Assembly (NCBI RefSeq): GCF_026162365.1
Contig: NZ_JAOANW010000017.1
Coordinates: forward strand, 1 to 64,000
Direction: 5' to 3'
Length of the DNA: 64,000 nucleotides
From: Nitratireductor luteus
GTDB lineage: Bacteria; Pseudomonadota; Alphaproteobacteria; Rhizobiales; Rhizobiaceae
The stretch's first letter is position 1. Each line of letters starts with the position of its first letter. The position numbers and the translations under genes were made by a program. The notes beneath the pieces were generated by a model, which did not search any database, was not told the origin of the DNA, and saw only the letters and a list, made by a program, of their open reading frames with translations. Shown one piece after another: positions 1 to 6,196 of this stretch.

Positions 1-198
1 GAGGGTGACGCTGCGCGTTGCCGTGTCGGGCGCGCCGAACAGCGGCGCCGTCACCAGGAGCCTTTCCAGCACCGTCACATCGCCGTTCGTCTGCGTCGTA
101 TCGGAAGCCTGATCCTCTTGTGCGAATGCCGCCTCGGCAAGGCTGACAGCGATAGATGTTAAGACAAAAAGCTGGACAAATGACAAACCAGTCCTCAC
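1..198 (-). CDS. Putative TonB-dependent outer-membrane receptor, N-terminal part (cut by window edge)
   Basis: Sixty-six codons are visible before the gene runs off the left edge. The start is a GTG at 198 preceded by a strong AAAGGAGGGGG ribosome binding site. The protein begins with a signal peptide (hydrophobic stretch about residues 5-20, likely cleavage after the AEAAFAQ segment). It continues with a linker containing GDVTVLERLLVT (residues 39-50), which resembles the TonB box and plug entry of TonB-dependent siderophore or heme receptors. The receptor assignment is inference from this short segment; the plug and barrel domains lie outside the window. It is host DNA just left of the integrated element. 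Confidence 0.45.
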   Translation of the reverse strand, partial: MRTGLSFVQLFVLTSIAVSLAEAAFAQEDQASDTTQTNGDVTVLERLLVTAPLFGAPDTATRSVTL

Positions 199-809
199 GT
201 CCCCCTCCTTTAAGAACAGAATGAGGCGCTGGCTGACTGGTTTCTAAGCTGGTTGGCTGGCGCAGAAAAAACCGGCTAAATCGCCGGAACGCGCCTAGTT
301 ACCGGCGTCCCTCATAAAAGACAAGCCAATGCATGCTCTTTGAAACGGCTATCCTTGTTCCGAATCCCCAACTCCTTGTCATCAACGACTGGCCGAAGCT
401 CCTTCGGGATGACCAGCCGGGCGAAACAGCATCATTTCGATTAAGCAGATGAGGGGCCTTGCCGGCCATTTGGAGCGTCCAATTGCAACTGATTTTGTAA
501 CATCAGAATGGACACAACGCTTTGGAAGCCATGGTTTCCAGAGATTTCAAAGGATTGGAATGGTGGGCGATGAGAGACTCGAATTGTCAAATCTCTCATC
601 GGAAATGGAGTTAAGGTGTGGAAATATATCTATAATTTGTGAAGGAATAAAGTCCTATTGTGACATTGTGACGAGCCAAAAAATGGGTGTTGGAGGGTCA
701 TTTCATTTTTTTGGTGGTCGTGGATTTGGCACTGGCGTAGTCGTTAAGGTCAAGCCGTTTTGAATGTGCACTCCCGGCCGGCCACTGGGCTTGGGTTTTT
801 GCGGTTTGC
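199..809. other. Gene-free stretch containing the left end of the integrated element
   Basis: I see no convincing gene here. The left part is the leader of the leftward receptor gene. The left attachment repeat lies at 561-583. A 104-codon open frame at 449-763 crosses that repeat and has no ribosome binding site, so I do not accept it. The stretch between the repeat and 809 is the left terminal, AT-richer part of the element. Confidence 0.5.
561..583 (+). repeat. attL: left copy of the 23-bp attachment repeat
   Basis: Identical over 23 bases to 18478-18500, the end of tRNA-Val. The repeat begins TGGTGGGCGATGAG. The 18 bases left of each copy also match in part (both begin GATTTCAA), so host and element sequences resembled each other beyond the core. 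No rest-of-tRNA sequence follows the copy at 584 onward, which marks it as the displaced end of the target site. Confidence 0.88.
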
Positions 810-1484
810 TCATTCTAAGTTTTCTCCATCCTGCGTAGGTTCGGTTTCCGGCTTGGGGGCTGGCTGCGGCAAGGGTATTGGCAACATTGGTGGCGATATA
901 GGAGTTACCCCCGTCTCATCTGGCGGGTAGCCTTCATCTGTAGGCAAAGGCCAAACGATATCACCATCATCTACCACTGCTGTCTGTTTTTCAGCCTGGG
1001 CTTCCGCCGAGCGAGCATTTGCCATCGCGAAAACCAGAAGGAATATGGCCCCAGCAGCAAAGAAGACAATGGCGAAACCATTCAGAGCTCGTGTTAGATG
1101 AAGCCAAAGTCCGCCCTCGTCCGTGCTAAGTTTTCCTTTCAACATTTCCTTATCCATCTTTTTTATAACAGAAGCAGCAGCAAGTGCACTTGTGCCATAT
1201 GAAAATAGATTAAATGTTATGCACGCGAGAAATAGACTCCATGAGATTACAAGAGATTTAGTGTCAACTAAATTTCCTTTCTGCGCAAAGGTCGAAATCA
1301 GGAGAATCGACAAGCCGAGTGCACCAGTGGACATTGTAAGTATCGCTTTGTCGAACGTGTTGATCTGATTAGTTCGCAGTTCGTCAATATGCTTCCGGTG
1401 ATTGATATAGACTTCCCAATTGCGTTCGTGGTCATCCGCAGCTTTTTTTCCGTTATCGCTGTTCGCTTCGGCTCGATTAATCAA
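810..1484 (-). CDS. Hypothetical membrane protein with proline-rich tail
   Basis: A 224-residue protein I cannot name. The start is a TTG at 1484 with a good GGAGGGAGC ribosome binding site just upstream. Residues 1-40 are polar. A FDKAILTMSTGALGLS segment (about 44-59) leads into the first membrane helix. A second hydrophobic block lies at about 77-103 and a third at about 133-154. The last 50 residues are acidic and rich in proline. The FDKAIL...GALGLS pattern recurs in unassigned small phage and bacterial membrane proteins. It is the leftmost gene of the element and is likely accessory (lysogeny-associated) rather than structural. The local base composition is more AT-rich than the structural block. 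Confidence 0.6.
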   Translation of the reverse strand: MINRAEANSDNGKKAADDHERNWEVYINHRKHIDELRTNQINTFDKAILTMSTGALGLSILLISTFAQKGNLVDTKSLVISWSLFLACITFNLFSYGTSALAAASVIKKMDKEMLKGKLSTDEGGLWLHLTRALNGFAIVFFAAGAIFLLVFAMANARSAEAQAEKQTAVVDDGDIVWPLPTDEGYPPDETGVTPISPPMLPIPLPQPAPKPETEPTQDGENLE

Positions 1485-1580
1485 CGTAGCTCCCTCCCGA
1501 GCCTAAAGTGGTATACATTTCTGGCAGCGAGCAGCTTCAGAACCTCTAGATCAAAACATCGAGCGAACGCGCCGTATTGG

Positions 1581-2009
1581 TCACGGACGCATCAGGCGAT
1601 TCATCGTGCGCGAGATATCAATGAAGCCAAACTTCTTGGCCATTACCTGTGCGAGCTTGCGAGCGCCTCCGGTTGCCGAATAGGAGATACCATCTTGTGC
1701 ACTGGAATTTTTGGAATCACCGGCCCAATGCAACGAGAAACCAGCGTATTTTCCACGCCCGATAACCTGAAACTGATCTTCGAAAGGTCCGCTAAAATAA
1801 AAGTTGAATATGAATGATGGAAGATCGTCAAAAACGATGCTAGCGTCATCATCTCTAATGCTTTTATTGCTATCGATAAATTCTTTTTCTAGCTTTTCTT
1901 TAAGCGCGTTCTTCGGAAGTGTCATGAAATGCTTCTTGACATTGCCGCAGAGCATATTTAGGCGCACAGCGTCATCATTTATTTCTTTGCCAATTAAAAA
2001 CCCAAACAT
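1581..2009 (-). CDS. Hypothetical protein, second gene of a two-gene accessory operon
   Basis: A 142-residue soluble protein of unknown function. I place the start at ATG 2009 (MFGFLIGKEIN...) because a GGGGAAC sequence precedes it and the upstream gene ends only two bases away; the frame itself stays open further upstream. Visible features are a basic middle (KNALKEKLEKEF) and an aromatic-rich segment (FIFNFYFSGPFEDQF) suggesting a beta core. No motif that I recognise. Tight spacing to the 2012-2284 gene implies co-translation. Confidence 0.55.
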   Translation of the reverse strand: MFGFLIGKEINDDAVRLNMLCGNVKKHFMTLPKNALKEKLEKEFIDSNKSIRDDDASIVFDDLPSFIFNFYFSGPFEDQFQVIGRGKYAGFSLHWAGDSKNSSAQDGISYSATGGARKLAQVMAKKFGFIDISRTMNRLMRP

Positions 2010-2011
2010 GT

Positions 2012-2284
2012 TCAGTTCCCCAAATACATTTGTATTAGCTGCACGCGACGTTTTGCGCGGAACCACCACCCGCCCGATTCTTCCAAGGCTTCGAGGCGCA
2101 CAAGGATTTCTATCGCAATCTCTGAATCATGCGATTCTTCGCGGGTCAAAAGGCGTTGGCCCATGAGGTGATTTGTTTCGGCAAGCAACTGTTCGGCTTG
2201 GGCCTTTAGCTCGGCTCGATCTTTGGCGGACGCATGGTCCACCACTGCTTGCGCCGCGTCCTGATCCGCCCGAGATAACGACAT
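2012..2284 (-). CDS. Hypothetical small helical protein
   Basis: A 90-residue protein, starting at ATG 2284, which has a GGAGGGG ribosome binding site seven bases upstream; an earlier in-frame ATG at 2305 lacks one. It is Ala/Glu/Gln-rich and almost wholly helical (AKDRAELKAQAEQLLAETN), so a coiled-coil or small DNA-associated protein is possible. It ends in a basic GWWFRAKRRVQLIQMYL segment. Its stop lies two bases before the next gene. Function unknown; one of the GGGYRAGC-loop hairpins lies about 60 bases upstream. Confidence 0.5.
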   Translation of the reverse strand: MSLSRADQDAAQAVVDHASAKDRAELKAQAEQLLAETNHLMGQRLLTREESHDSEIAIEILVRLEALEESGGWWFRAKRRVQLIQMYLGN

Positions 2285-2343
2285 TTCTAACCCCTCCGCA
2301 CGCATTGTAGGCTAAAAGAGCAATATCCAAAACAGAAGAGCAC

Positions 2344-2357
2344 GCCGGGCGAGCGGC
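2344..2357 (+). repeat. GGGYRAGC-loop hairpin, copy 1 (weak stem)
   Basis: GCC-GGGCGAGC-GGC: a three-base stem around an eight-base loop that matches the loops of three stronger copies at 2604, 3046 and 4260. It lies in the leader of the leftward 2012-2284 gene. Confidence 0.4.
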
Positions 2358-2465
2358 ATGTCGGCATATGGGTGAGTGGTTGCGCCAACTGTTGGCCGTC
2401 TATCCGTTGGTAGGGGACTCGCTAATTCCCTCCCTATTAGGAAGAAACAACAGAAGGCAACGCCA

Positions 2466-2555
2466 ATGACACTAACCCTTTCATTTGCTGTATCACTCGC
2501 AATCGACGCTCGCTTGCTCCTGGGCTTCGCCCTGCTGGCAAGGCTTCTGCAGTAG
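2466..2555 (+). CDS. Possible 29-residue hydrophobic peptide
   Basis: A short rightward frame beginning MTLTLSFAVSLAIDARLL and ending with TAG at 2555, only ten bases before a perfect 12-bp terminator hairpin. The peptide is mostly Leu/Ala/Phe with an Asp-Arg pair in the middle, so it could span a membrane or be a leader peptide. The upstream AGAAGGCA is only a modest ribosome binding site. Its orientation is opposite to most neighbours. The link to a terminator is the main support; it may be non-coding. Confidence 0.3.
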   Translation: MTLTLSFAVSLAIDARLLLGFALLARLLQ

Positions 2556-2564
2556 TCGAAATAG

Positions 2565-2596
2565 AAGAGGGCGCGGATTTAACCGCGCCCTCTTTG
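2565..2596 (+). terminator. Rho-independent terminator (near-symmetric, may work both ways)
   Basis: A 12-bp perfect stem, AAGAGGGCGCGG pairing with CCGCGCCCTCTT, around the loop ATTTAA, followed by TTTGTT. It follows the small peptide frame on the plus strand. Read leftward it also follows the stop of the 2632-2982 gene. Confidence 0.75.
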
Positions 2597-2603
2597 TTAT
2601 GGT

Positions 2604-2621
2604 GCGCCGGGTGAGCGGCGG
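2604..2621 (+). repeat. GGGYRAGC-loop hairpin, copy 2
   Basis: CGCC-GGGTGAGC-GGCG: a four-base stem and the conserved eight-base loop. It lies between the terminator at 2565-2596 and the stop codon of the leftward gene 2632-2982. Confidence 0.5.
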
Positions 2622-2631
2622 GCGTTGGCGT

Positions 2632-2982
2632 CTAGTCGCGCCATTCACGTCGCGAGACAGGCATGCGAGCTTCAGCAGTGCGCCAAGGCTTGGAGCCGCG
2701 ATTTCCTCTCAAAGCTGGATTACCGGTCGGGTCGGTAACGACAACAGTATGAGGTAGAATATTCCGGTAAGCCTGGTTTTTATCCCATTCCCATTCAAAG
2801 CTAACGGTGTCGTTCTGAAACACCCATTTCTTCGTTCCTAGTGCGTAGAATGTATAACTATCTCCCGAGATGTCCAAAACATGCAAATGCCATGCGCGGG
2901 TATTTCCGCCCTTGCTGGGAGGTCGATACTTATCTTGTAAGAATGTCCGATAGCGGTCAACGGTGGCGTTCTGTATTCTCAT
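2632..2982 (-). CDS. Hypothetical protein
   Basis: A 116-residue protein of unknown role. The start is set at ATG 2982 (MRIQNATVDRYRTF...), which has AGGGGG ten bases upstream; the frame continues up to 3042 without a better site. Composition suggests a beta-rich fold (WHLHVLDISGDSYTFYAL) followed by a basic C-terminus. No motif recognised. It is flanked on both sides by GGGYRAGC-loop hairpins, so it behaves as one cassette of the accessory module. Confidence 0.5.
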   Translation of the reverse strand: MRIQNATVDRYRTFLQDKYRPPSKGGNTRAWHLHVLDISGDSYTFYALGTKKWVFQNDTVSFEWEWDKNQAYRNILPHTVVVTDPTGNPALRGNRGSKPWRTAEARMPVSRREWRD

Positions 2983-3045
2983 TGATCGGCAACCCCCTGT
3001 GTCAAGCACGGGCGATGATACCGGACGAATCACGATGTGCAAAAG

Positions 3046-3063
3046 CCGTCGGGTAAGCGGCGG
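3046..3063 (+). repeat. GGGYRAGC-loop hairpin, copy 3
   Basis: CCGTC-GGGTAAGC-GGCGG: a five-pair stem (one G-T) and the conserved loop with a T to A change. It lies between the stop of the 3132-3590 gene and the start of the 2632-2982 gene. Confidence 0.5.
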
Positions 3064-3131
3064 GCGCTAGATGACCAACCAGCCGAGCGGGCGAACCAGT
3101 CCGGTGCATTAAATCGGAACGCGGCCCACCT

Positions 3132-3590
3132 TCAGCCTGTCCTCATCAGGCAATAGGCCGTGAGCGCCGAGCCAAGTATGCAAAGCGCCGAGAAGATGCC
3201 GGCTGCGACGCCGCTCCAATGCGTCCGGTTGATCCATCGGTTTGTGCCATCATCAAATTTTGGCCAGTGCGCATCATCGTAGATCATGCCGGGATTCACG
3301 GCCTCATAGATGCGAGCGTGAAAGCTCCAATTCGCCCACACAAGAAAACCGCATAGAAAGGCCAGAAGCAGCCCGGTGACATGCCACCAGAACACTGAAG
3401 GCAGGACCGCGCTAGATAGCCGATCGTTCTGAGTGAGGAATACAATCGAAGCGCCATGGACCAGCAAGAGAGAGGCTATCAGCCATCTCCCATAGTCGGC
3501 ATTTAGCTGGAATGCGTGCCGCTTGCTTTTCTGGTAATCCTCATAGGTGAGCTTCCGAACTTCGATGGCTTCTTCGCGCGTCATTGGCAT
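3132..3590 (-). CDS. Hypothetical three-helix membrane protein
   Basis: A 152-residue protein. The start is at ATG 3590, which has a GGAGGGG ribosome binding site six bases upstream. The first 40 residues are charged (TREEAIEVRKLTYEDYQKSKR). Three hydrophobic helices follow, WLIASLLLVHGASIVFL, the WWHVTGLLLAFLCGFLVW stretch, and a C-terminal helix ending at the tail. Topology resembles the 810-1484 product. It probably sits in the inner membrane. With no lysis genes seen elsewhere, a holin role is conceivable, but nothing specific supports that. Confidence 0.5.
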   Translation of the reverse strand: MPMTREEAIEVRKLTYEDYQKSKRHAFQLNADYGRWLIASLLLVHGASIVFLTQNDRLSSAVLPSVFWWHVTGLLLAFLCGFLVWANWSFHARIYEAVNPGMIYDDAHWPKFDDGTNRWINRTHWSGVAAGIFSALCILGSALTAYCLMRTG

Positions 3591-3667
3591 GCTCGTCCCC
3601 TCCGCTCCGAATCTATGATTGACGCAACAACAGCCAAAAGAAAAGGTGGGCACAGGCGAAGCGCGGG

Positions 3668-4261
3668 ATGTTAGAATCTATGAGCAAACGAGAACGGACG
3701 AAAACCTTCGGTCTGAAGACGCCGACAGACCTTTACCAGAAGCTGCTGTTCGATATCGAACGGCTACGGTCGGCGCGGTCATCCGAGGAAGCGCGATATG
3801 CCGCGTTCGATTGCGCTGTAGATTCTTGGCATCTTGTGGATTGGACACTTCATTTCGTCGATAGCGATAGACATGAGCTTCTATCTGGCCGGAAACGTCC
3901 CGGCCCTCCAGGAAAAGGCCGTCTTACCGTCGAGGCCAGCTTTGCACACGCGCAAAACAAACGCCTTCCTGCGCTGAAGTTTTGCCATATCCTCGCAAAC
4001 AGCGTGAAACATCGCGAGGTCCGCAACGACTTGATGCCAAACCTTTGGACGGGAAGCACTGGAATTTTATCATGGTCGGAGCCTGCGAAAGACACTGGCG
4101 AGCGCGCGGTAACGGGCATTAGCCTGCTCACCTATCTCGAAATTGATGGCGAACGATATAAGGCCGTCGAGCTCTTTGAAGACATGGCTGACCAATGGCG
4201 GGCGTTCCTCATTGAGGAAGGGCTGTTTGAGTTCCGCACCGAACCACTTGAACACGAATAA
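3668..4261 (+). CDS. HEPN-like hypothetical protein, oriented against the rest of the element
   Basis: A 197-residue protein (193 if ATG 3680 is used; neither start has a strong ribosome binding site). It has an N-terminal helical part, RYAAFDCAVDSWHLVDWTLHF at about residues 43-63 (A-F...WHL.DW pattern), and FCHILANSVKHRE at about 105-117. The combination of an aromatic helix with WHL-DW and a later N-x-x-KH motif recurs in a broad family of unassigned, HEPN-like all-helical proteins; HEPN domains often act in RNA cleavage or defence. This match is by eye. Being the only sizeable plus-strand gene in the element, with its own hairpin at the stop, it looks like an independently expressed cargo gene. 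Confidence 0.6.
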   Translation: MLESMSKRERTKTFGLKTPTDLYQKLLFDIERLRSARSSEEARYAAFDCAVDSWHLVDWTLHFVDSDRHELLSGRKRPGPPGKGRLTVEASFAHAQNKRLPALKFCHILANSVKHREVRNDLMPNLWTGSTGILSWSEPAKDTGERAVTGISLLTYLEIDGERYKAVELFEDMADQWRAFLIEEGLFEFRTEPLEHE

Positions 4262-4285
4262 GTCCGCCGGGTGAGCGGCGGACTT
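4260..4285 (+). terminator. Terminator-like hairpin and GGGYRAGC-loop copy 4
   Basis: The strongest copy: AAGTCCGCC pairs perfectly with GGCGGACTT around the loop GGGTGAGC. It begins inside the TAA stop of the 3668-4261 gene, so it probably ends that transcript. Only a short T run follows. The loop is the same as in copies 1-3. Confidence 0.6.
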
Positions 4286-4354
4286 CTGGTAGGTCGGCGA
4301 GGATCGACCGTTCACGCGGCTTCGCTGTAGTCTCCCGGCGCAAGGTCGAAAGCC

Positions 4355-4549
4355 TCACCCTTCGCGGATCGATGCCCGCCAAATATCTAGCTGCTCGCCG
4401 AGTGCAAGCTTGATGGCGTCGAGATCAACATCCGGTAGCTTGAGCTCCAGTGTCTCGCCGGTCAGCATCTTGAACGTTACTTTCTGATTGCACCGCGCCG
4501 CGATCTTCTCAACGAGGTCGGCGTAATCTTGGTCCTGAAGGAATGCCAT
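4355..4549 (-). CDS. Hypothetical 64-residue protein
   Basis: Start placed at ATG 4549, which has AGGAGA about nine bases upstream; the longer open frame to 4627 has none. The product (MAFLQDQDYADLVEKIAARC...) is small, acidic and predicted mixed helix and strand; no family recognised. It follows the replication gene in the same direction, separated by a region with TGACTGAC repeats. Confidence 0.5.
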   Translation of the reverse strand: MAFLQDQDYADLVEKIAARCNQKVTFKMLTGETLELKLPDVDLDAIKLALGEQLDIWRASIREG

Positions 4550-4643
4550 TCTGCTTGTTCTCCTGAAATAAACTGACCGGCGAGTTATGAAACGTATCGC
4601 CGGCCTTTGTCGAGCGAAAAATATCATATAATCAAAGAGTTAG

Positions 4644-4683
4644 GTCAGTAATGACTGACTGCCTATTGATCTAACTGACTCAG
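4644..4683. repeat. TGACTGAC-type repeat cluster behind the Rep gene (possible origin)
   Basis: GTCAGT-AATG-ACTGAC forms a six-bp hairpin at 4644-4659, followed by TAACTGACTCAG at 4672-4683, which overlaps the end of the Rep frame. The same TGACTGAC word makes up the stem of the hairpin at 16783-16811. HUH Rep proteins nick at or near hairpins, so an origin role is a reasonable guess, unproven. Confidence 0.35.
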
Positions 4684-5628
4684 AACATGCAGGATTTTCT
4701 TGTGCTGGCCGCTGTAGATTTTTCCTGCGGCTGAGCGGACTTCATTCGACGCATAGACCCAATCGCCATTGATCGGCCGGGAACGATTTGCAAAGCGGCC
4801 CGTCAACGGCCGCATGAAGATCGCCTGCTTCGCCGCATAGAAGCTCCAGACAGCCGATGGCTGCTGTTTCGTGTGAGCTTGATGTTGCCGAACTTCAGCC
4901 CATTCACCGCCGGCGAGGCGAAGGGCTTTGCGGGCGGCCGGCAGTTCATCTTCGGCAATGGTAAGCTCGCCATGAGCATGCAGGTTATCTTCGGCATTGA
5001 CCTCGAACCCGAACCAGAAAGGGACGGTGCGCCCAAGCGCTTCCTTCAATCGCCGGGCAATACGCTTCGACAACCAGCCGGCCGATGATGCCGCGTTCCT
5101 AACCTTGGCCTCCGTGTCGGCGTCCAGGCGCAGTGTGAAGGTCGAGAAGGGGCCGCTGGCGCGCGTGGCGTAGTGGAACCACTCAAGGGAAGCCTCGTCG
5201 CTAAGATCGCGCCACGGGGCCGCCTTTTGGAAGGCTCGGGGATAGTGGTTGAGTTCGACAGCGTATTGCCGCCAGAAGCGCGCCGCCCGGATTTCTTCTT
5301 CCACTGATAGGCGCTCAGGCAGGAAGGACGGGGAGGGTGATAGGGGTAGGTGTTTGGTCGTTAGGTGAAGGGTGGAGAAGCGGGGATGCGAGGGGGCGTG
5401 ATAGGTAACTGAAGTCCTGCCATTGGCTGCTGCTGCTTCAAGCTCCGCGACCGCCTGGAAAACCGGGCGGAAGAGCGCATCGCGATAGACGGATTTAACC
5501 CGTGTGCGATTTACGTTTTTGTCAGAATTACCACCGTCCTCTTTTGCAGGAATAGGAATAATTTCTTCAGATTCCTGGCGACGCTCGATGCTGAAATTGC
5601 TATAATGATCCTTGTCAGCCAATGACAT
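4663..5628 (-). CDS. Putative HUH-family replication initiator (Rep)
   Basis: A 321-residue protein with the three signatures of HUH endonucleases in order: a beta strand FSTFTLRLDA (161-170, motif I position), LHAHG with the metal-binding H217-A-H219 pair (motif II), and FYAAK with Y264 and K267 in Y-x-x-K spacing (motif III, the nicking tyrosine). Such enzymes nick one strand and stay covalently attached to start rolling-circle replication. The first 110 residues are low-complexity and charged. The start is ATG 5628 very close to AGGAG, or possibly the TTG seven bases further on. It lies downstream of the ribbon-helix-helix gene. I infer that it replicates the excised circle; relaxase-like mobilisation is an alternative. 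Confidence 0.6.
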   Translation of the reverse strand: MSLADKDHYSNFSIERRQESEEIIPIPAKEDGGNSDKNVNRTRVKSVYRDALFRPVFQAVAELEAAAANGRTSVTYHAPSHPRFSTLHLTTKHLPLSPSPSFLPERLSVEEEIRAARFWRQYAVELNHYPRAFQKAAPWRDLSDEASLEWFHYATRASGPFSTFTLRLDADTEAKVRNAASSAGWLSKRIARRLKEALGRTVPFWFGFEVNAEDNLHAHGELTIAEDELPAARKALRLAGGEWAEVRQHQAHTKQQPSAVWSFYAAKQAIFMRPLTGRFANRSRPINGDWVYASNEVRSAAGKIYSGQHKKILHVLSQLDQ

Positions 5629-5676
5629 TCTCCTGAGTCCGGTCGCGTCGGGATACGTGGCCGGACTTTTTACATT

Positions 5677-6120
5677 CTATTCGGCAATCGCCTCACGGAT
5701 CAGGCGGGCAAGGTCCAGCGCGACGGATGGCGCGAAGGTGCGGGCCTCCCCGGTGTGGATATTGCGAAGCCGGATCGACGGGCCGACGCGGGCAATCTCA
5801 ACACCCGCATCAACGTCAAAAACGTTTGATGCCTTCTTACGGTTCGCCAATGCCTCAATCGTTTCCGCAACAAAAGTGGCAACTGCTACCTTCCATTGAA
5901 AATTGCCGAGACGAGCGGCCGATAGGGCAATCGTCCCGTCCTCAAGCTTGGACGCATCAGCAGAACCGCCAATGCCCAAACTGTCGGTGATGGCGAGGCG
6001 CTTGGCTTCCACCGTGACAAGCTCACCGATCAAATCGGAAACGGAAACACTCTTGTGAGCGGCGACGGCCTTCAGTTGGTCGGCGCGTTCGGTGGGGATG
6101 CGAAGGAGCGTGGTAGACAT
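5677..6120 (-). CDS. Putative ribbon-helix-helix regulator
   Basis: A 147-residue protein starting at ATG 6120 (AGGATA five bases upstream). Residues 2-35 (STTLLRIPTERADQLKAVAA and on) fit a ribbon-helix-helix DNA-binding unit: a short beta strand followed by two helices. The rest (about 60-147) is an Ala-rich mixed domain of unknown role. It sits 48 bases ahead of the Rep gene, so control of replication or copy number is plausible. A TTGAAT-17-TACATC sequence upstream could be the promoter of this two-gene unit. It is the only small classical regulator candidate in the element. Confidence 0.5.
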   Translation of the reverse strand: MSTTLLRIPTERADQLKAVAAHKSVSVSDLIGELVTVEAKRLAITDSLGIGGSADASKLEDGTIALSAARLGNFQWKVAVATFVAETIEALANRKKASNVFDVDAGVEIARVGPSIRLRNIHTGEARTFAPSVALDLARLIREAIAE

Positions 6121-6196
6121 AGGATATCCTGCTTGCAATTGACTTGTTAACAGGATGTAGTGATTCGATGTTGTTTATTCAAGGCCAGCGGAAGGA

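Noticed and set aside
561-583. A second tRNA gene at the left end
   Set aside because: Only the 3' 23 bases of tRNA-Val are present; no anticodon arm or 5' acceptor strand follows.
449-763. 104-codon plus-strand frame over the left att repeat
   Set aside because: No ribosome binding site or recognisable domain, and it spans the recombination site.
1389-1817. 142-codon plus-strand frame
   Set aside because: Overlaps two minus-strand genes that have good ribosome sites and operon spacing.
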